Positions 46,616-55,264 of a DNA stretch of 64,000 nt are shown piece by piece; within the stretch, counting starts at the first letter, position 1; each line of letters begins with the position of its first letter. The translations under genes and the position numbers were made by a program. The stretch is from Sinorhizobium fredii (GTDB lineage: Bacteria; Pseudomonadota; Alphaproteobacteria; Rhizobiales; Rhizobiaceae). The stretch spans positions 3,329,001 through 3,393,000 of the forward strand of contig NZ_CP024307.1 of NCBI RefSeq assembly GCF_002944405.1, in the 5' to 3' direction. The notes beneath the pieces are model-generated. The model was not told the origin of the DNA and searched no databases. It was given only the letters and a program-made list of their open reading frames with translations.

Positions 46616-47335
46616 TTATTGCGCGGCCTGGCGCGAAGGTTGCAGCTTCTCGTCGATCTGCCGCGACAGGATGGCGGAGAACTCGTCGGCGAAGGCCTCC
46701 ATGCGGGCGGTCAGCTTGCCGGCGTCGGCAGTGAACTTGTTATAGGCGATGACGGCGGGAATAGCGGCGAGCAGGCCGATGGCTGTCGCCAGCAGCGCCT
46801 CGGCGATACCCGGCGCAACGACGGCGAGGTTGGTCGACTTCGAGCCGGCGATCGCCTGGAACGAGGTCATGATACCGACGACGGTGCCGAAGAGGCCGAT
46901 GAACGGAGCCGCCGAACCGATCGTCGCGAGCGAACCGAGCCGCGCCTCGAGCGTTTCGGATTCGCGGGCGAGCGTCACATCCATGGCGCGGTCGATGCGC
47001 ATCTGCAGGCCGATCGGCGAGCGGGCGCCGCGTTCGAAGCTCTTCTTCCACTCGCGCATCGCCGAGACGAAGATCGCGCCCATGCCGGTCGTCTGACGAT
47101 CGGAGAGCGTACGATAGAGCTCCTCGAGCGACTGGCCGGACCAGAAGACCTGCTCGAAATTGTCCAGCTGGCGGCGAACGCGCCCGTAGTTCAGCGACTT
47201 GTCGACGACGATCGCCCAGGTCCAGACCGAAGCTGCAATCAGCCCCAGCATGACCAGCTTGACCACCAAGCCTGCTTGCATGAACAGCGACCAGAGGGTC
47301 ACATCGCTCGTCGCGGCCAATCCAACCTGTTCCAT
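46616..47335 (-). CDS. tolQ: Tol-Pal system protein TolQ
   Basis: 239 residues, a MotA/TolQ/ExbB proton-channel protein with three membrane segments: [40 protein letters not shown] and [20 protein letters not shown]. The first gene of the tol block on this strand. In many relatives ybgC lies directly upstream; here the upstream neighbour is the divergent ligD pair. Confidence 0.97.
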   Translation of the reverse strand: MEQVGLAATSDVTLWSLFMQAGLVVKLVMLGLIAASVWTWAIVVDKSLNYGRVRRQLDNFEQVFWSGQSLEELYRTLSDRQTTGMGAIFVSAMREWKKSFERGARSPIGLQMRIDRAMDVTLARESETLEARLGSLATIGSAAPFIGLFGTVVGIMTSFQAIAGSKSTNLAVVAPGIAEALLATAIGLLAAIPAVIAYNKFTADAGKLTARMEAFADEFSAILSRQIDEKLQPSRQAAQ

Positions 47336-47649
47336 CGATCTCAGTCCCCGAATCCAAACACCCGGCAGAGCAACGCATGCTCATGACCGGGTCGCCCAAA
47401 CGTCCTGCTGCAAAATGCCCCGGCATCGCTGCCATTCGCGGCGATTGCGATATACTCGCTTCAGCTTGCCTTCTTGCCGTCAATTTTGGTCAAAGGATGA
47501 CGTGCACTGCACAAATCCTGATACACAGATAAAGACACTATTATCGTTAAGGGAGTGTTACCGAAGCGATGCTTGCCGGCGGCACGGCAAGGAACTTCGC
47601 CGGCTCTTGCACGTTTCGGAGCCGAACCGGAATCGGTTTGGGATCACCC
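47336..47649. other. Divergent gap between tolQ and the ligD pair
   Basis: No gene. The part near 47480-47560 is AT-richer and is the natural place for the tolQ and ligD promoters, but no promoter matches well enough to name. Confidence 0.4.
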
Positions 47650-48333
47650 ATGGCCGCTCGAAACGAACCGCTCTCCGAATACAACCGGCGCCGCGACTTC
47701 ACCAAGACACGCGAGCCCAAGGGCAAGGTCGCGCGGACCAGCGGTGACCGGAAGCGCTTCCTGGTCCAGAAGCACGACGCCACACGCCTGCACTACGACT
47801 TTCGCCTCGAATGGGAGGGCGTGCTGAAGAGCTGGGCGGTCACGCGCGGCCCCAGTCTCAACCCGGGAGACAAGCGCCTTGCCGTGCGCACCGAGGATCA
47901 CCCCCTCGCCTATGGAGACTTCGAGGGCACGATACCGGAAGGAGAATATGGCGGCGGCACGGTGATGCTCTGGGACACAGGCTGGTGGGAGCCGGAAGAC
48001 GACCCGACGAAGGCTCTGAGGAGGGGCAAGCTTTCCTTCAAATTGCACGGCAGCCGGATGAAAGGTGGCTGGGCGCTCGTGCGCATGCGGAAGCGCGACG
48101 GCGACAAGCGGGAAAACTGGCTGCTCGTCAAGGAAACCGACGAGATCGCCTCTGAGGACGGCGAGAGCCTGATCCAGGAGAATCTTACTAGCGTGGTCAC
48201 CGGCCGCACAATGGACGAGATCGCTCGAGGCAAGGGCGAGAAACGGGCGCGCGTCTGGCATTCCAACAGGAGCACCGCCGCCAACCTAAAGGCAGGCGCG
48301 ATTGCCGATAAGGACGAAGCTCTCAAGCACTGA
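47650..48333 (+). CDS. LigD-type DNA-repair 3'-phosphoesterase (stand-alone domain)
   Basis: 227 residues from MAARNEPLSEYNRRRDFTKT. It is the phosphoesterase module of bacterial NHEJ ligase D, which removes 3' phosphates and ribonucleotides from DNA ends. The active-site motif HxTxxHxDxRxE is here HDATRLHYDFRLEWEGVLKS (residues 42-61), with Arg and His of AVRTEDHPLAYGDFEG and the loop GTIPEGEYGGGTVMLWDTG. No ligase or polymerase domain is fused. It is followed after 73 bases by a separate polymerase gene. No ku gene is in the window. Confidence 0.92.
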   Translation: MAARNEPLSEYNRRRDFTKTREPKGKVARTSGDRKRFLVQKHDATRLHYDFRLEWEGVLKSWAVTRGPSLNPGDKRLAVRTEDHPLAYGDFEGTIPEGEYGGGTVMLWDTGWWEPEDDPTKALRRGKLSFKLHGSRMKGGWALVRMRKRDGDKRENWLLVKETDEIASEDGESLIQENLTSVVTGRTMDEIARGKGEKRARVWHSNRSTAANLKAGAIADKDEALKH

Positions 48334-48406
48334 AGCCGGCTGGTGGCGGAGGTGGATTCGCCGCATTTGTTCGATGGATTCTGCGAGGGACACGGAGGTC
48401 GAGGCC

Positions 48407-49393
48407 ATGAAACTGGAAGCAGTGAAACCGACAGACGCCGCGCCGAAAACGGGGAAGGGCAAACCCGCTGCCACGAAGAGCAAGGCGTCGTCCAGCAATG
48501 GCGACGCCGACGTCCTCGGCGTCCGGATCTCGCACCCCGAGCGCATCCTCTTCGAAGGCCAGGGCATCACCAAGATCGACCTTGCCCGCTACTATGCCGT
48601 GGTCGCGGAGCGGATGCTGCCCTTCGCAGCCGATCATCCCCTTTCGCTGGTGCGCTGCCCGCAGGGCGGTGAGCGGCACTGCTTCTACCAGAAGCACGCC
48701 AGCGACGGTTTCCCGGAGGCGATCCGCGAGGTGCCGATCGAAGAATCGTCCGGCGACACCGAGAACTACATGTATGTCCACGACGCCAAGGGCCTTGTCG
48801 CGGCCGTGCAGATGGGCACGCTCGAGTTTCACATCTGGGGGGCGACGATCGGCCGCCTGGAAAAACCCGATCGCCTGGTCTTCGACCTCGACCCCGATCC
48901 GAGCGTCGACTTCGCCACGGTAAAGGCGGCCGCCGCCACGCTGCGCGACGAACTTGCCGGTATCGGCCTCCAGACCGTCGCCATGGTGACCGGCGGCAAG
49001 GGCGTCCATGTCATCGTGCCGCTTCGACCGCAAGCAGAATGGGAAGAGGCAAAAGCCTTCGCCAAGCGGGTTGCGCAATCTTTCGCCGAGCGCGACCCGG
49101 AGCATTTCGTCGCCACCATGTCGAAGGCGAAGCGCAAGGGACGGATCTTCATCGACTGGCTGAGGAATGACCGCGGCTCGACCGCGATCGCCCCCTATTC
49201 CACCCGCGCCCGCGCCGGCGGGCCCGTCGCCACGCCGGTCGGCTGGGACGAGCTCGAGCGGCTTGGGGCCGCCAACAGCTTCCACATCGCCGACATCTTG
49301 GAGCGCATCGAGACGGGCACCGATCCGTGGCGGGAAGTCGGCGAGATCAAGCAGTCGCTGACGAAGAAGATGCTGGGCTCGGCAATCGGTTAG
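48407..49393 (+). CDS. ligD: LigD-type polymerase/primase (stand-alone domain)
   Basis: 328 residues from the ATG at 48407 (GGAGGTCGAGG upstream); an ATG at 48374 is also possible. It matches the archaeo-eukaryotic primase-like polymerase module of LigD, which fills gaps with ribonucleotides: HPERILFEGQGITKIDLARY, FYQKHASDGFPEAIREVPIE, the metal Asp pair in LVFDLDPDPSVDF, the substrate loop MVTGGKGVHVIVPL, and a third Asp in FIDWLRNDRGSTAIAPYSTR. The first 40 residues are a Lys/Ala/Ser-rich tail. Its stop codon overlaps the stop of ybgC by 4 bases, tail to tail. Confidence 0.93.
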   Translation: MKLEAVKPTDAAPKTGKGKPAATKSKASSSNGDADVLGVRISHPERILFEGQGITKIDLARYYAVVAERMLPFAADHPLSLVRCPQGGERHCFYQKHASDGFPEAIREVPIEESSGDTENYMYVHDAKGLVAAVQMGTLEFHIWGATIGRLEKPDRLVFDLDPDPSVDFATVKAAAATLRDELAGIGLQTVAMVTGGKGVHVIVPLRPQAEWEEAKAFAKRVAQSFAERDPEHFVATMSKAKRKGRIFIDWLRNDRGSTAIAPYSTRARAGGPVATPVGWDELERLGAANSFHIADILERIETGTDPWREVGEIKQSLTKKMLGSAIG

Positions 49394-49854
49394 CCCGGTT
49401 GCGCGGGCGCTCTCTGCGCCGCCAGGAACTTCGTCGCCAGCGCCTCCGGCAGGCGCCGCGGTTTGCCCTGTCCATTGATAACGGCGATGATCACCTTGGC
49501 GGCGATCAGCAGCACGCCGGCGCGACGGATCTCCTGCTGCAGCACCATCTTGGCGCCGCCGGCTTTCTCGGTGGTGGTCTCGATCGTCAGGATGTCGTCC
49601 ATCCGGGCCGGCGATTTGAAGTCGATTTCCATGCGGTGAACGACGAAAACGAGGCCTTCCGCATCCCCCTCGATGGCGAGTGAGGCCTGTTCCACGCCCA
49701 GCAACCGCAGATAATCCGTTCGCGCCCGCTCCATGAAATGCAGGTAGCGGGCGTGGTAGACGACGCCGGAGAAATCGGTGTCCTCGTAATAGACCCGCTG
49801 GATCAAACTGTGGCCGGTCTCGGTCAGCTCGCCGGCAAGCGAAATCAGTGACAT
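49390..49854 (-). CDS. ybgC: Acyl-CoA thioesterase YbgC (Tol-Pal associated)
   Basis: 154 residues from the ATG at 49854. Hotdog-fold 4-hydroxybenzoyl-CoA thioesterase family: the catalytic Asp is in YYEDTDFSGVVYHARYLHFM, followed by ERARTDYLRLLG and FKSPARMDDILTIETT. In many proteobacteria it is the first gene of the tol operon and acts on acyl-CoA or acyl-ACP linked to phospholipid synthesis. Here it is cut off from tolQ by 2.05 kb of opposite-strand DNA. Confidence 0.95.
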   Translation of the reverse strand: MSLISLAGELTETGHSLIQRVYYEDTDFSGVVYHARYLHFMERARTDYLRLLGVEQASLAIEGDAEGLVFVVHRMEIDFKSPARMDDILTIETTTEKAGGAKMVLQQEIRRAGVLLIAAKVIIAVINGQGKPRRLPEALATKFLAAQRAPAQPG

Positions 49855-49980
49855 GGCATTCTCCGGGAGGATTTTCGCTTTTCCTGTGCAGGAACAAAAA
49901 GACATTTGCAAGCATTGCAGCTTTGTCACAATCCTATCCTATCAGGTCACCGTGTCCCTTCCCGATCAGGAGAATCGTGC

Positions 49981-51201
49981 ATGAAGATGGCAATCCTCGG
50001 CGGCGACGGTTTTGTCGGCTGGCCCACCGCATTGCATTTGTCCGATGCGGGCCACGACATCCACATTCTCGACAACCTCTCCCGCCGCTGGATCGACACG
50101 GAGCTCGGGGTGCAATCCCTGACCCCGATGGATTCCATCCAGGAGCGCACCCGCATCTGGCACGCGGAGACCGGCCGTCGCATCCATTTCAACCTGATCG
50201 ACCTCGCCCGCGACTACGAGCTCCTGAAGAACTGGCTTTCCGAACATCGCCCCGACGCGATCGTGCATTTCGCCGAGCAGCGCGCCGCGCCCTATTCGAT
50301 GAAGAGCGACCGCCACAAGAACTACACCGTCAACAACAACGTCAACGCAACCCATAACCTCCTGAACGCGCTGGTCGAACTCGACCTCGACGCCCATCTC
50401 GTCCATCTCGGCACCATGGGCGTCTACGGCTATTCGACGATCGGCGCGGCGATCCCCGAAGGTTACCTGCCGGTCGGGATCGAGACCATGGGCGGCGAGA
50501 CGGTCAGCCAGGAGATCCTCTACCCGTCCAATCCGGGATCGATCTACCACATGACCAAGTGCCTCGATCAGTTGCTCTTCCAGTTCTATGCGAAGAATGA
50601 CGGCCTCAGGATCACCGACCTGCACCAGGGCATCGTCTGGGGCACCCATACCGAGCAGACGCGCCGTCATCCGCAGCTCATCAACCGCTTCGATTATGAC
50701 GGCGACTACGGGACGGTGCTCAATCGCTTCCTGATCCAGGCGGCGATCGGCTACCCGCTGACGGTTCACGGCACCGGGGGCCAGACCCGTGCCTTCATCC
50801 ACATTCAGGACTCGGTGCGCTGCATCGAGCTTGCGCTCAACAGCCCGCCCGCGCGCGGCAGCCGGGTGGAAATCTTCAACCAGATGACCGAAACGCACCG
50901 CGTCCGCGATCTCGCCGAGATGATCGCCAGGATGACCGGCTCGGAGATCGCCTGGCTGCCCAATCCGCGCAAGGAAGCGGCCGAAAATGATCTCGTCGTG
51001 CACAACGAGAAGTTCCTGGCGCTCGGGCTCGATCCGATCCGCCTCCAGGACGGGCTGCTTTCCGAGATCGTCGACGTGGCGAAGAAATTCGCCTACCGCG
51101 TCGACCGTTCGCGCGTGCCGGCCGTCTCCGCCTGGACGAAGGACATCGCCCCCTTGATCAACCATGATCCCGAAGGCAAACGGCTGAAATCCGTCTCATG
51201 A
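49981..51201 (+). CDS. sqdB: UDP-sulfoquinovose synthase
   Basis: 406 residues from an ATG with AGGAGAATCGTGC upstream. It makes UDP-sulfoquinovose from UDP-glucose and sulfite for the sulfolipid SQDG. The NAD motif is MAILGGDGFVGWPTALHLSD, the catalytic Thr in LVHLGTMGVYGYS, and the Tyr/Lys pair in SIYHMTKCLDQLLF. FAEQRAAPYSMKSDRHK and GTGGQTRAFIHIQDSVRCIE are strongly conserved in SQD1/SqdB. It is the first gene of an overlapping three-gene operon. Confidence 0.96.
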   Translation: MKMAILGGDGFVGWPTALHLSDAGHDIHILDNLSRRWIDTELGVQSLTPMDSIQERTRIWHAETGRRIHFNLIDLARDYELLKNWLSEHRPDAIVHFAEQRAAPYSMKSDRHKNYTVNNNVNATHNLLNALVELDLDAHLVHLGTMGVYGYSTIGAAIPEGYLPVGIETMGGETVSQEILYPSNPGSIYHMTKCLDQLLFQFYAKNDGLRITDLHQGIVWGTHTEQTRRHPQLINRFDYDGDYGTVLNRFLIQAAIGYPLTVHGTGGQTRAFIHIQDSVRCIELALNSPPARGSRVEIFNQMTETHRVRDLAEMIARMTGSEIAWLPNPRKEAAENDLVVHNEKFLALGLDPIRLQDGLLSEIVDVAKKFAYRVDRSRVPAVSAWTKDIAPLINHDPEGKRLKSVS

Positions 51202-52076
51202 ACCCTGCGACGCCCCATCCGGAGGGAGGCCTCCCCTGTTCCCCGGCCGCCGCCCAGGATGCTTTCGTGACGCTGGTCACCAATGCCGATTATGCGCTCG
51301 GCGCGCGGGCCCTGTTGCGGTCGATCCGCCTGACGCGGACGCCGGCGGATATCGTCGTGCTCTACACGGGCGGCGTGGAGCCCGTCGCCCTCGAACCGTT
51401 GACGGAATTCGACTGTCGCCTGATCGAAACGGAGCTGCTGCCGCTCTCGGACGAATTCAACGCCCGGCATCAGCGCCGCAACGTCCACGAGCTTGCGCCC
51501 TTCACCAAGGGACGCAAGCCCGACTTCCACTCGCCGCTCGACAATTTCTGCAAGCTTCGCCTCTGGCAGCTGGTCGAATATCAGCGCTGCGTCTTCATCG
51601 ATGCCGACGCGCTCGTGCTGCGCAATATCGACAAGCTCTTCCTCTATCCGGAGTTTTCCGCCGCGCCGAACGTCTATGAGAGCCTTGCCGATTTTCACCG
51701 GTTGAATTCAGGCGTTTTCGTCGCAAAGCCGTCGCTCGAGACCTTCGAAAACATGCTGGCGGCACTCGACGCGCCGGGTGCCTTCTGGCCGCGCACCGAC
51801 CAGACCTTCCTGCAGAGCTTCTTTCCCGACTGGCACGGCCTGCCGGTGACGATGAACATGCTGCAATATGTCTGGTTCAACCTGCCGGAACTGTGGGACT
51901 GGCGATCGATCGGCGTACTGCACTACCAGTACGAGAAGCCTTGGGAGAAGGACCATCCGCGTGCGGACGTGCTGCGGCCGCTGATCGACCTCTGGCATGC
52001 CTACCTGACGGGCGAGAATGTTCCTCACCTAGCCACTCTGCCGAGCCCGCCGCAAACCGGCTCCACGCTGCCATGA
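51198..52076 (+). CDS. sqdD: Glycosyltransferase SqdD (glycogenin-like, GT8 family)
   Basis: 292 residues. The ATG overlaps the sqdB stop (ATGA). The GT8 landmarks are the N-terminal FVTLVTNADYALGARALLRS, the DxD metal motif in RCVFIDADALVLRNIDKLFL (about residues 132-150), and LNSGVFVAKPSLETFENML. With sqdB and sqdC this is the bacterial sqdBDC arrangement of Rhodobacter and Sinorhizobium. Its proposed role is transfer of sulfoquinovose in SQDG synthesis. Confidence 0.92.
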   Translation: MNPATPHPEGGLPCSPAAAQDAFVTLVTNADYALGARALLRSIRLTRTPADIVVLYTGGVEPVALEPLTEFDCRLIETELLPLSDEFNARHQRRNVHELAPFTKGRKPDFHSPLDNFCKLRLWQLVEYQRCVFIDADALVLRNIDKLFLYPEFSAAPNVYESLADFHRLNSGVFVAKPSLETFENMLAALDAPGAFWPRTDQTFLQSFFPDWHGLPVTMNMLQYVWFNLPELWDWRSIGVLHYQYEKPWEKDHPRADVLRPLIDLWHAYLTGENVPHLATLPSPPQTGSTLP

Positions 52077-52963
52077 CCCGCGTCCTCGTCTCCGGCGGCA
52101 CCGGCTTCGTCGGCCGCTTCATCGTCGAGCACCTGATAGCGAGCGGATATGAAGTGGTCGTCGGCGGCCGCACGCCACCCGCAAGCGCCCTGTTTTCGAA
52201 GCCTGTCGCCTTCGTCCCGCTCGCGCTCGCCCCGGATATCGACCAGGGCGGCGCCTTCCGCCACATCGACCATTTCGTCCATGCCGCCTTCCAGCATGTC
52301 GCCGGTCGCTATCGTGGCGGTGAAGGCAATGATCCCGAGGGTTTTCGCCGCAGCAATCTCGATGGCTCCGTCCGACTGTTTCAGACGGCTCGCAATGAGG
52401 GGGTGAAGCGTTGCGTCTTCCTGTCGAGCCGGGCCGTCTATGGCGAGCAGCCGCCGGGAGCAGACCTCTTTGAAGATACGCCCTGCAATTCCGATAGCCT
52501 CTATGGCGCGCTCAAGCTGGAAGCCGAAAACGAACTCGACGCACTGGGCACAGCCGCATTCAAGACTGTGAGCCTGCGTGTGACCGGCGTCTACGGCGTA
52601 CCCGACGAAGGCGCTGCTCACAAATGGCAGCCGCTTTTCGATGACTATCTCTCGGGCCGCGTCATCGCGCCACGTGCCGGCACGGAAGTGCATGGTGAGG
52701 ATGTGGCCGCTGCCGTGCGCCTTGCCCTCCAAACACCACTGGATCGCCTGCAGGGCGGCGTGTTGAACGTCTCCGATGTCCTCATCGACAATCGTGGCAT
52801 CCTGGCAATGGTTCAGAATATCATCGGGTGTCCTCACCCCCTTCCGGACCCGGCCGCGCTGGCGGCATTCAATAGCATGAATACCGAGAAGATCCGGGCC
52901 CTTGGCTGGCAGCCGGGCGGACGGGAGCGATTGCAGGCAACGGTCAGAAGTCTGCTCGCCTGA
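52073..52963 (+). CDS. sqdC: SDR-type reductase/epimerase SqdC
   Basis: 296 residues. It overlaps the sqdD stop (ATGA). Extended SDR: VLVSGGTGFVGRFIVEHLIA at the N-terminus, VFLSSRAVYGE with the Ser, and the Tyr/Lys pair in SLYGALKLEAENELD. SqdC is reported as an accessory protein for SQDG in some bacteria, with an undefined reaction. The operon overlap and order support the name more than the sequence alone. Confidence 0.88.
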   Translation: MTRVLVSGGTGFVGRFIVEHLIASGYEVVVGGRTPPASALFSKPVAFVPLALAPDIDQGGAFRHIDHFVHAAFQHVAGRYRGGEGNDPEGFRRSNLDGSVRLFQTARNEGVKRCVFLSSRAVYGEQPPGADLFEDTPCNSDSLYGALKLEAENELDALGTAAFKTVSLRVTGVYGVPDEGAAHKWQPLFDDYLSGRVIAPRAGTEVHGEDVAAAVRLALQTPLDRLQGGVLNVSDVLIDNRGILAMVQNIIGCPHPLPDPAALAAFNSMNTEKIRALGWQPGGRERLQATVRSLLA

Positions 52964-53279
52964 CGCTGGAAACGCCAGGGTAGGAGCCACACGATGCCTG
53001 ACGCGCGGCATCTGCAAGCGGTCGTTCACCCCCGGCATCGTCCTCATCTATCAGTCCCTCGTCAATACCGGCACCGAAGAGGCGCAGCGGAAACAGCCGC
53101 TTCCCACGATACTGGAGACGCTGCGCTCACTCGCAACCGTAACCGGGCCGGGGATGGCAGCCCGACACCTTCCTGATGGCGCTACAGCGCCGCGCGTCTT
53201 TTCAGACGCGCAAAGGTCGCTGTAACCCTTTGAATCTACGAGCTTTCCGAAAATCTAGTCCGGTTTTCGGGCCGATGCC
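52964..53279. other. Gap between sqdC and the metallophosphoesterase pair, with repeats
   Basis: Convergent intergenic DNA without a gene. It contains the inverted third copy of the double-hairpin repeat (53181-53240) and, right after it, an imperfect hairpin CCGAAAATC/GGTTTTCGG (53248-53270). The first 200 bases show nothing recognisable. Confidence 0.5.
53181..53240 (-). repeat. Dispersed rhizobial double-hairpin repeat, copy 3 (partial)
   Basis: On the minus strand it reads ATTCAAAGGGTTACAGCGAC, then the hairpin GCGCGTC-TGAAAA-GACGCGC (53192-53211), then GGCGCTGTAG. This matches the distal halves of the copies at 13986 and 16376; the first hairpin is missing or replaced. Confidence 0.75.
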
Positions 53280-54179
53280 CTAGCCTATGTCGATGGCAAC
53301 GACCTCCGGCGGCGATCCGATCCGCACCGGCAAATTCGAAAGACCTAATCCGCCTGAGACGATCATATGGCGATCGTCCTCGATGATATGCCCATAAGCG
53401 TAGCGGTTGCCGTATCGCGACGGAACGAGCGGCGCATAACCCAAAAACCTCACCTGCCCGCCATGGGTATGGCCGGCGAGCGTCAGCGATACGCACCGGG
53501 GCACGTCGACGAAGATATCGGGTTCGTGCGCCATCAGAATGATCGGATCGCCACCGTCAATGCCCGCCAGAGTGCCGGGCAGGTCATCGAGCCCGTCGAT
53601 CATACCGGCACCGTCCGACGCCGGATAGGAGGGCTCGAGCTGATCCGACAGACCGGCAAGCCAGAAGGGATGCCCGTCCTTTTCGAGGCGTAGCGCGCGA
53701 TTGTCGTAGACGGGGATACCGACGCCGGCGAGCGCCGTGTGCGCCAGGGTCGGACCGTGCCCGGCTAGGCTGGCCACCGGATCGTTGAGCCAGTCGTGAT
53801 TGCCTATGATCGCGTGGACCCCGAGCGGCGCCTTCAGTCGCGCCAATGCCTCGGCCCAACGGGCTGGTTCGACGAAACCGGTCAGACGCAGACTGCTCAT
53901 GTAATCGCCGAGTAGGAGGATGATATCGCCACCAAGCGCACTGGCTTGATCGCAGATGCTGGCAATCCGGCGTACCGGCATCCACGGTTCGCAGGCATGG
54001 ATGTCCGCCAGAACGACGATCCTGAGCTTTAGCCCTGTCGGCCAGTTGGCAGGCTTCACGGCATAGGACGTGACAAGCGGCCGCTGCAACGGTTCGATGC
54101 CGATGGCATAGGCGGTCGTCCCAAATCCCGCCATCACCAGTCCGCCCAGGAGCTTGAGGAATCCACGCCGCGCAAGCAT
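53280..54179 (-). CDS. Tat-exported metallophosphoesterase (YkuE-like), paralogue 2
   Basis: 299 residues from the ATG at 54179, preceded by GGAGGAGGG. An N-terminal twin-arginine signal is visible (ARRGFLKLLGGLVMAGFGTT). The calcineurin-like phosphoesterase motifs are complete: VVLADIHACEP (Asp-x-His), ILLLGDYMSS (GD), IIGNHDWLND (GNHD), LMAHEPDIF (H) and LAGHTHGGQVRF (GHTHGG). Soluble YkuE-type enzymes act on phospholipid or nucleotide phosphodiesters; the substrate is unknown. It is about 55-60 percent like the gene upstream, clearly by tandem duplication. Confidence 0.9.
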   Translation of the reverse strand: MLARRGFLKLLGGLVMAGFGTTAYAIGIEPLQRPLVTSYAVKPANWPTGLKLRIVVLADIHACEPWMPVRRIASICDQASALGGDIILLLGDYMSSLRLTGFVEPARWAEALARLKAPLGVHAIIGNHDWLNDPVASLAGHGPTLAHTALAGVGIPVYDNRALRLEKDGHPFWLAGLSDQLEPSYPASDGAGMIDGLDDLPGTLAGIDGGDPIILMAHEPDIFVDVPRCVSLTLAGHTHGGQVRFLGYAPLVPSRYGNRYAYGHIIEDDRHMIVSGGLGLSNLPVRIGSPPEVVAIDIG

Positions 54180-54360
54180 GCACTTTTCCCTCCTCCAGAT
54201 GGACTTCAAACGTCCGGCCGCCTTCATGGAGGCGGCCCAGGCAAAGGAAAGTTCGCCCATCGTCGCCGGCCGGCTCTATCCTTGCTGAATCATAGCGAGC
54301 ACGCGGCGCCACCGAAATACACCATTCGGCCGCGCGCCTAAGCCATGCGGTCGGGCCCCC

Positions 54361-55263
54361 TCAGCCCAGGTCGGCGACGACGATCTCCGGCGGTACGCCG
54401 AAACGAACAGGCGCGATCGAGCAACCAAGTCCGCCCGAAACGATCAGATTGCGCTCCTCCTCGACGATATGGCCATAGGCGTAGCGATCGCCGAAGCGGG
54501 AAGGCACGACCGGGGAGTGGCCGATGAACCGCACCTGCCCGCCATGGGTATGTCCCGAAAGGGTCAAAGAAACCCGCGGCGGTACCGTCGGGAAGATGTC
54601 GGGCTCATGCGCAAGCAGGATGACTGGCGCCTCGTCAGTCACCTGCGCCAGCGTCCCGCCGAGATCGTCGAGCCCGCCCATTGTGCTGCGCTTCCATTTC
54701 TTGCCCGGCAGAAGCGCAAGCTGGTCCTCGAGCCCGGCGATCCAGAAGCCGAAACCATCTTTCTCCAGCCGGAGGGCGCGGTTGCTGTAGACCGGGATGC
54801 CGACCTCGGCCAGGGCGCGATGTCCGAAGGTTTCGCCGCCGCCGTTCCTCTGGGCGTTCCTGTCCTCCCACCAATCATGATTGCCCATGATCGCGTGGAC
54901 GCCGAGCGTAGCTTGAAGCGTCGACAACGCTTTCGACCACTCGCTCGAATGGACATAGCGGGTGACGAGATTCATGCCGGACGCATAGTCTCCAAGAAGA
55001 ACGATGATATCGCCGCCAAGCGCATTGGCGCGCTCGCATATGGAAGCAATCCGCCGCGCCGACATCCAGGGCTCGCAGGCATGGATGTCGGCGAGCGCGA
55101 TGACACGCAGCTTCAAGCCCGGCGTCCAGCCGGGCGGCGTCAGCTCGTAGCGGGTCACGTTCAGCCGCGCCAGCGGCTCGAAGGCAAAGGCATAGCCGCC
55201 GATTGCCATGGCGCTGGCGAAACCGCCGCCGAGAACTTTCATGAAGTCGCGGCGGGTGATCAT
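54361..55263 (-). CDS. Tat-exported metallophosphoesterase (YkuE-like), paralogue 1
   Basis: 300 residues. Twin-arginine signal TRRDFMKVLGGGFASAMAIG. Catalytic motifs: IALADIHACEP, IVLLGDYASG, IMGNHDWWED, LLAHEPDIF, LSGHTHGGQVRF. The ATG starts one base after the ruvB stop, and its ribosome site (GAGGAGG) lies inside the last ruvB codons, so it is co-translated with ruvB. A 181-base gap separates it from paralogue 2. Confidence 0.9.
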   Translation of the reverse strand: MITRRDFMKVLGGGFASAMAIGGYAFAFEPLARLNVTRYELTPPGWTPGLKLRVIALADIHACEPWMSARRIASICERANALGGDIIVLLGDYASGMNLVTRYVHSSEWSKALSTLQATLGVHAIMGNHDWWEDRNAQRNGGGETFGHRALAEVGIPVYSNRALRLEKDGFGFWIAGLEDQLALLPGKKWKRSTMGGLDDLGGTLAQVTDEAPVILLAHEPDIFPTVPPRVSLTLSGHTHGGQVRFIGHSPVVPSRFGDRYAYGHIVEEERNLIVSGGLGCSIAPVRFGVPPEIVVADLG

Positions 55264-55264
55264 C

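Noticed and set aside
45584..47386. 600-codon plus-strand open frame opposite tolA, tolR and tolQ
   Set aside because: Antisense to three clearly identified Tol genes; composition is that of a shadow frame.
47650..49393. Complete two-component NHEJ operon (ku plus ligD)
   Set aside because: No Ku-like gene and no ATP-dependent ligase domain is found in the neighbouring frames.
53100..53280. Regularly repeated short sequences considered as a CRISPR array
   Set aside because: There are only single hairpins, with no constant repeat-spacer spacing and no cas genes anywhere in the window.
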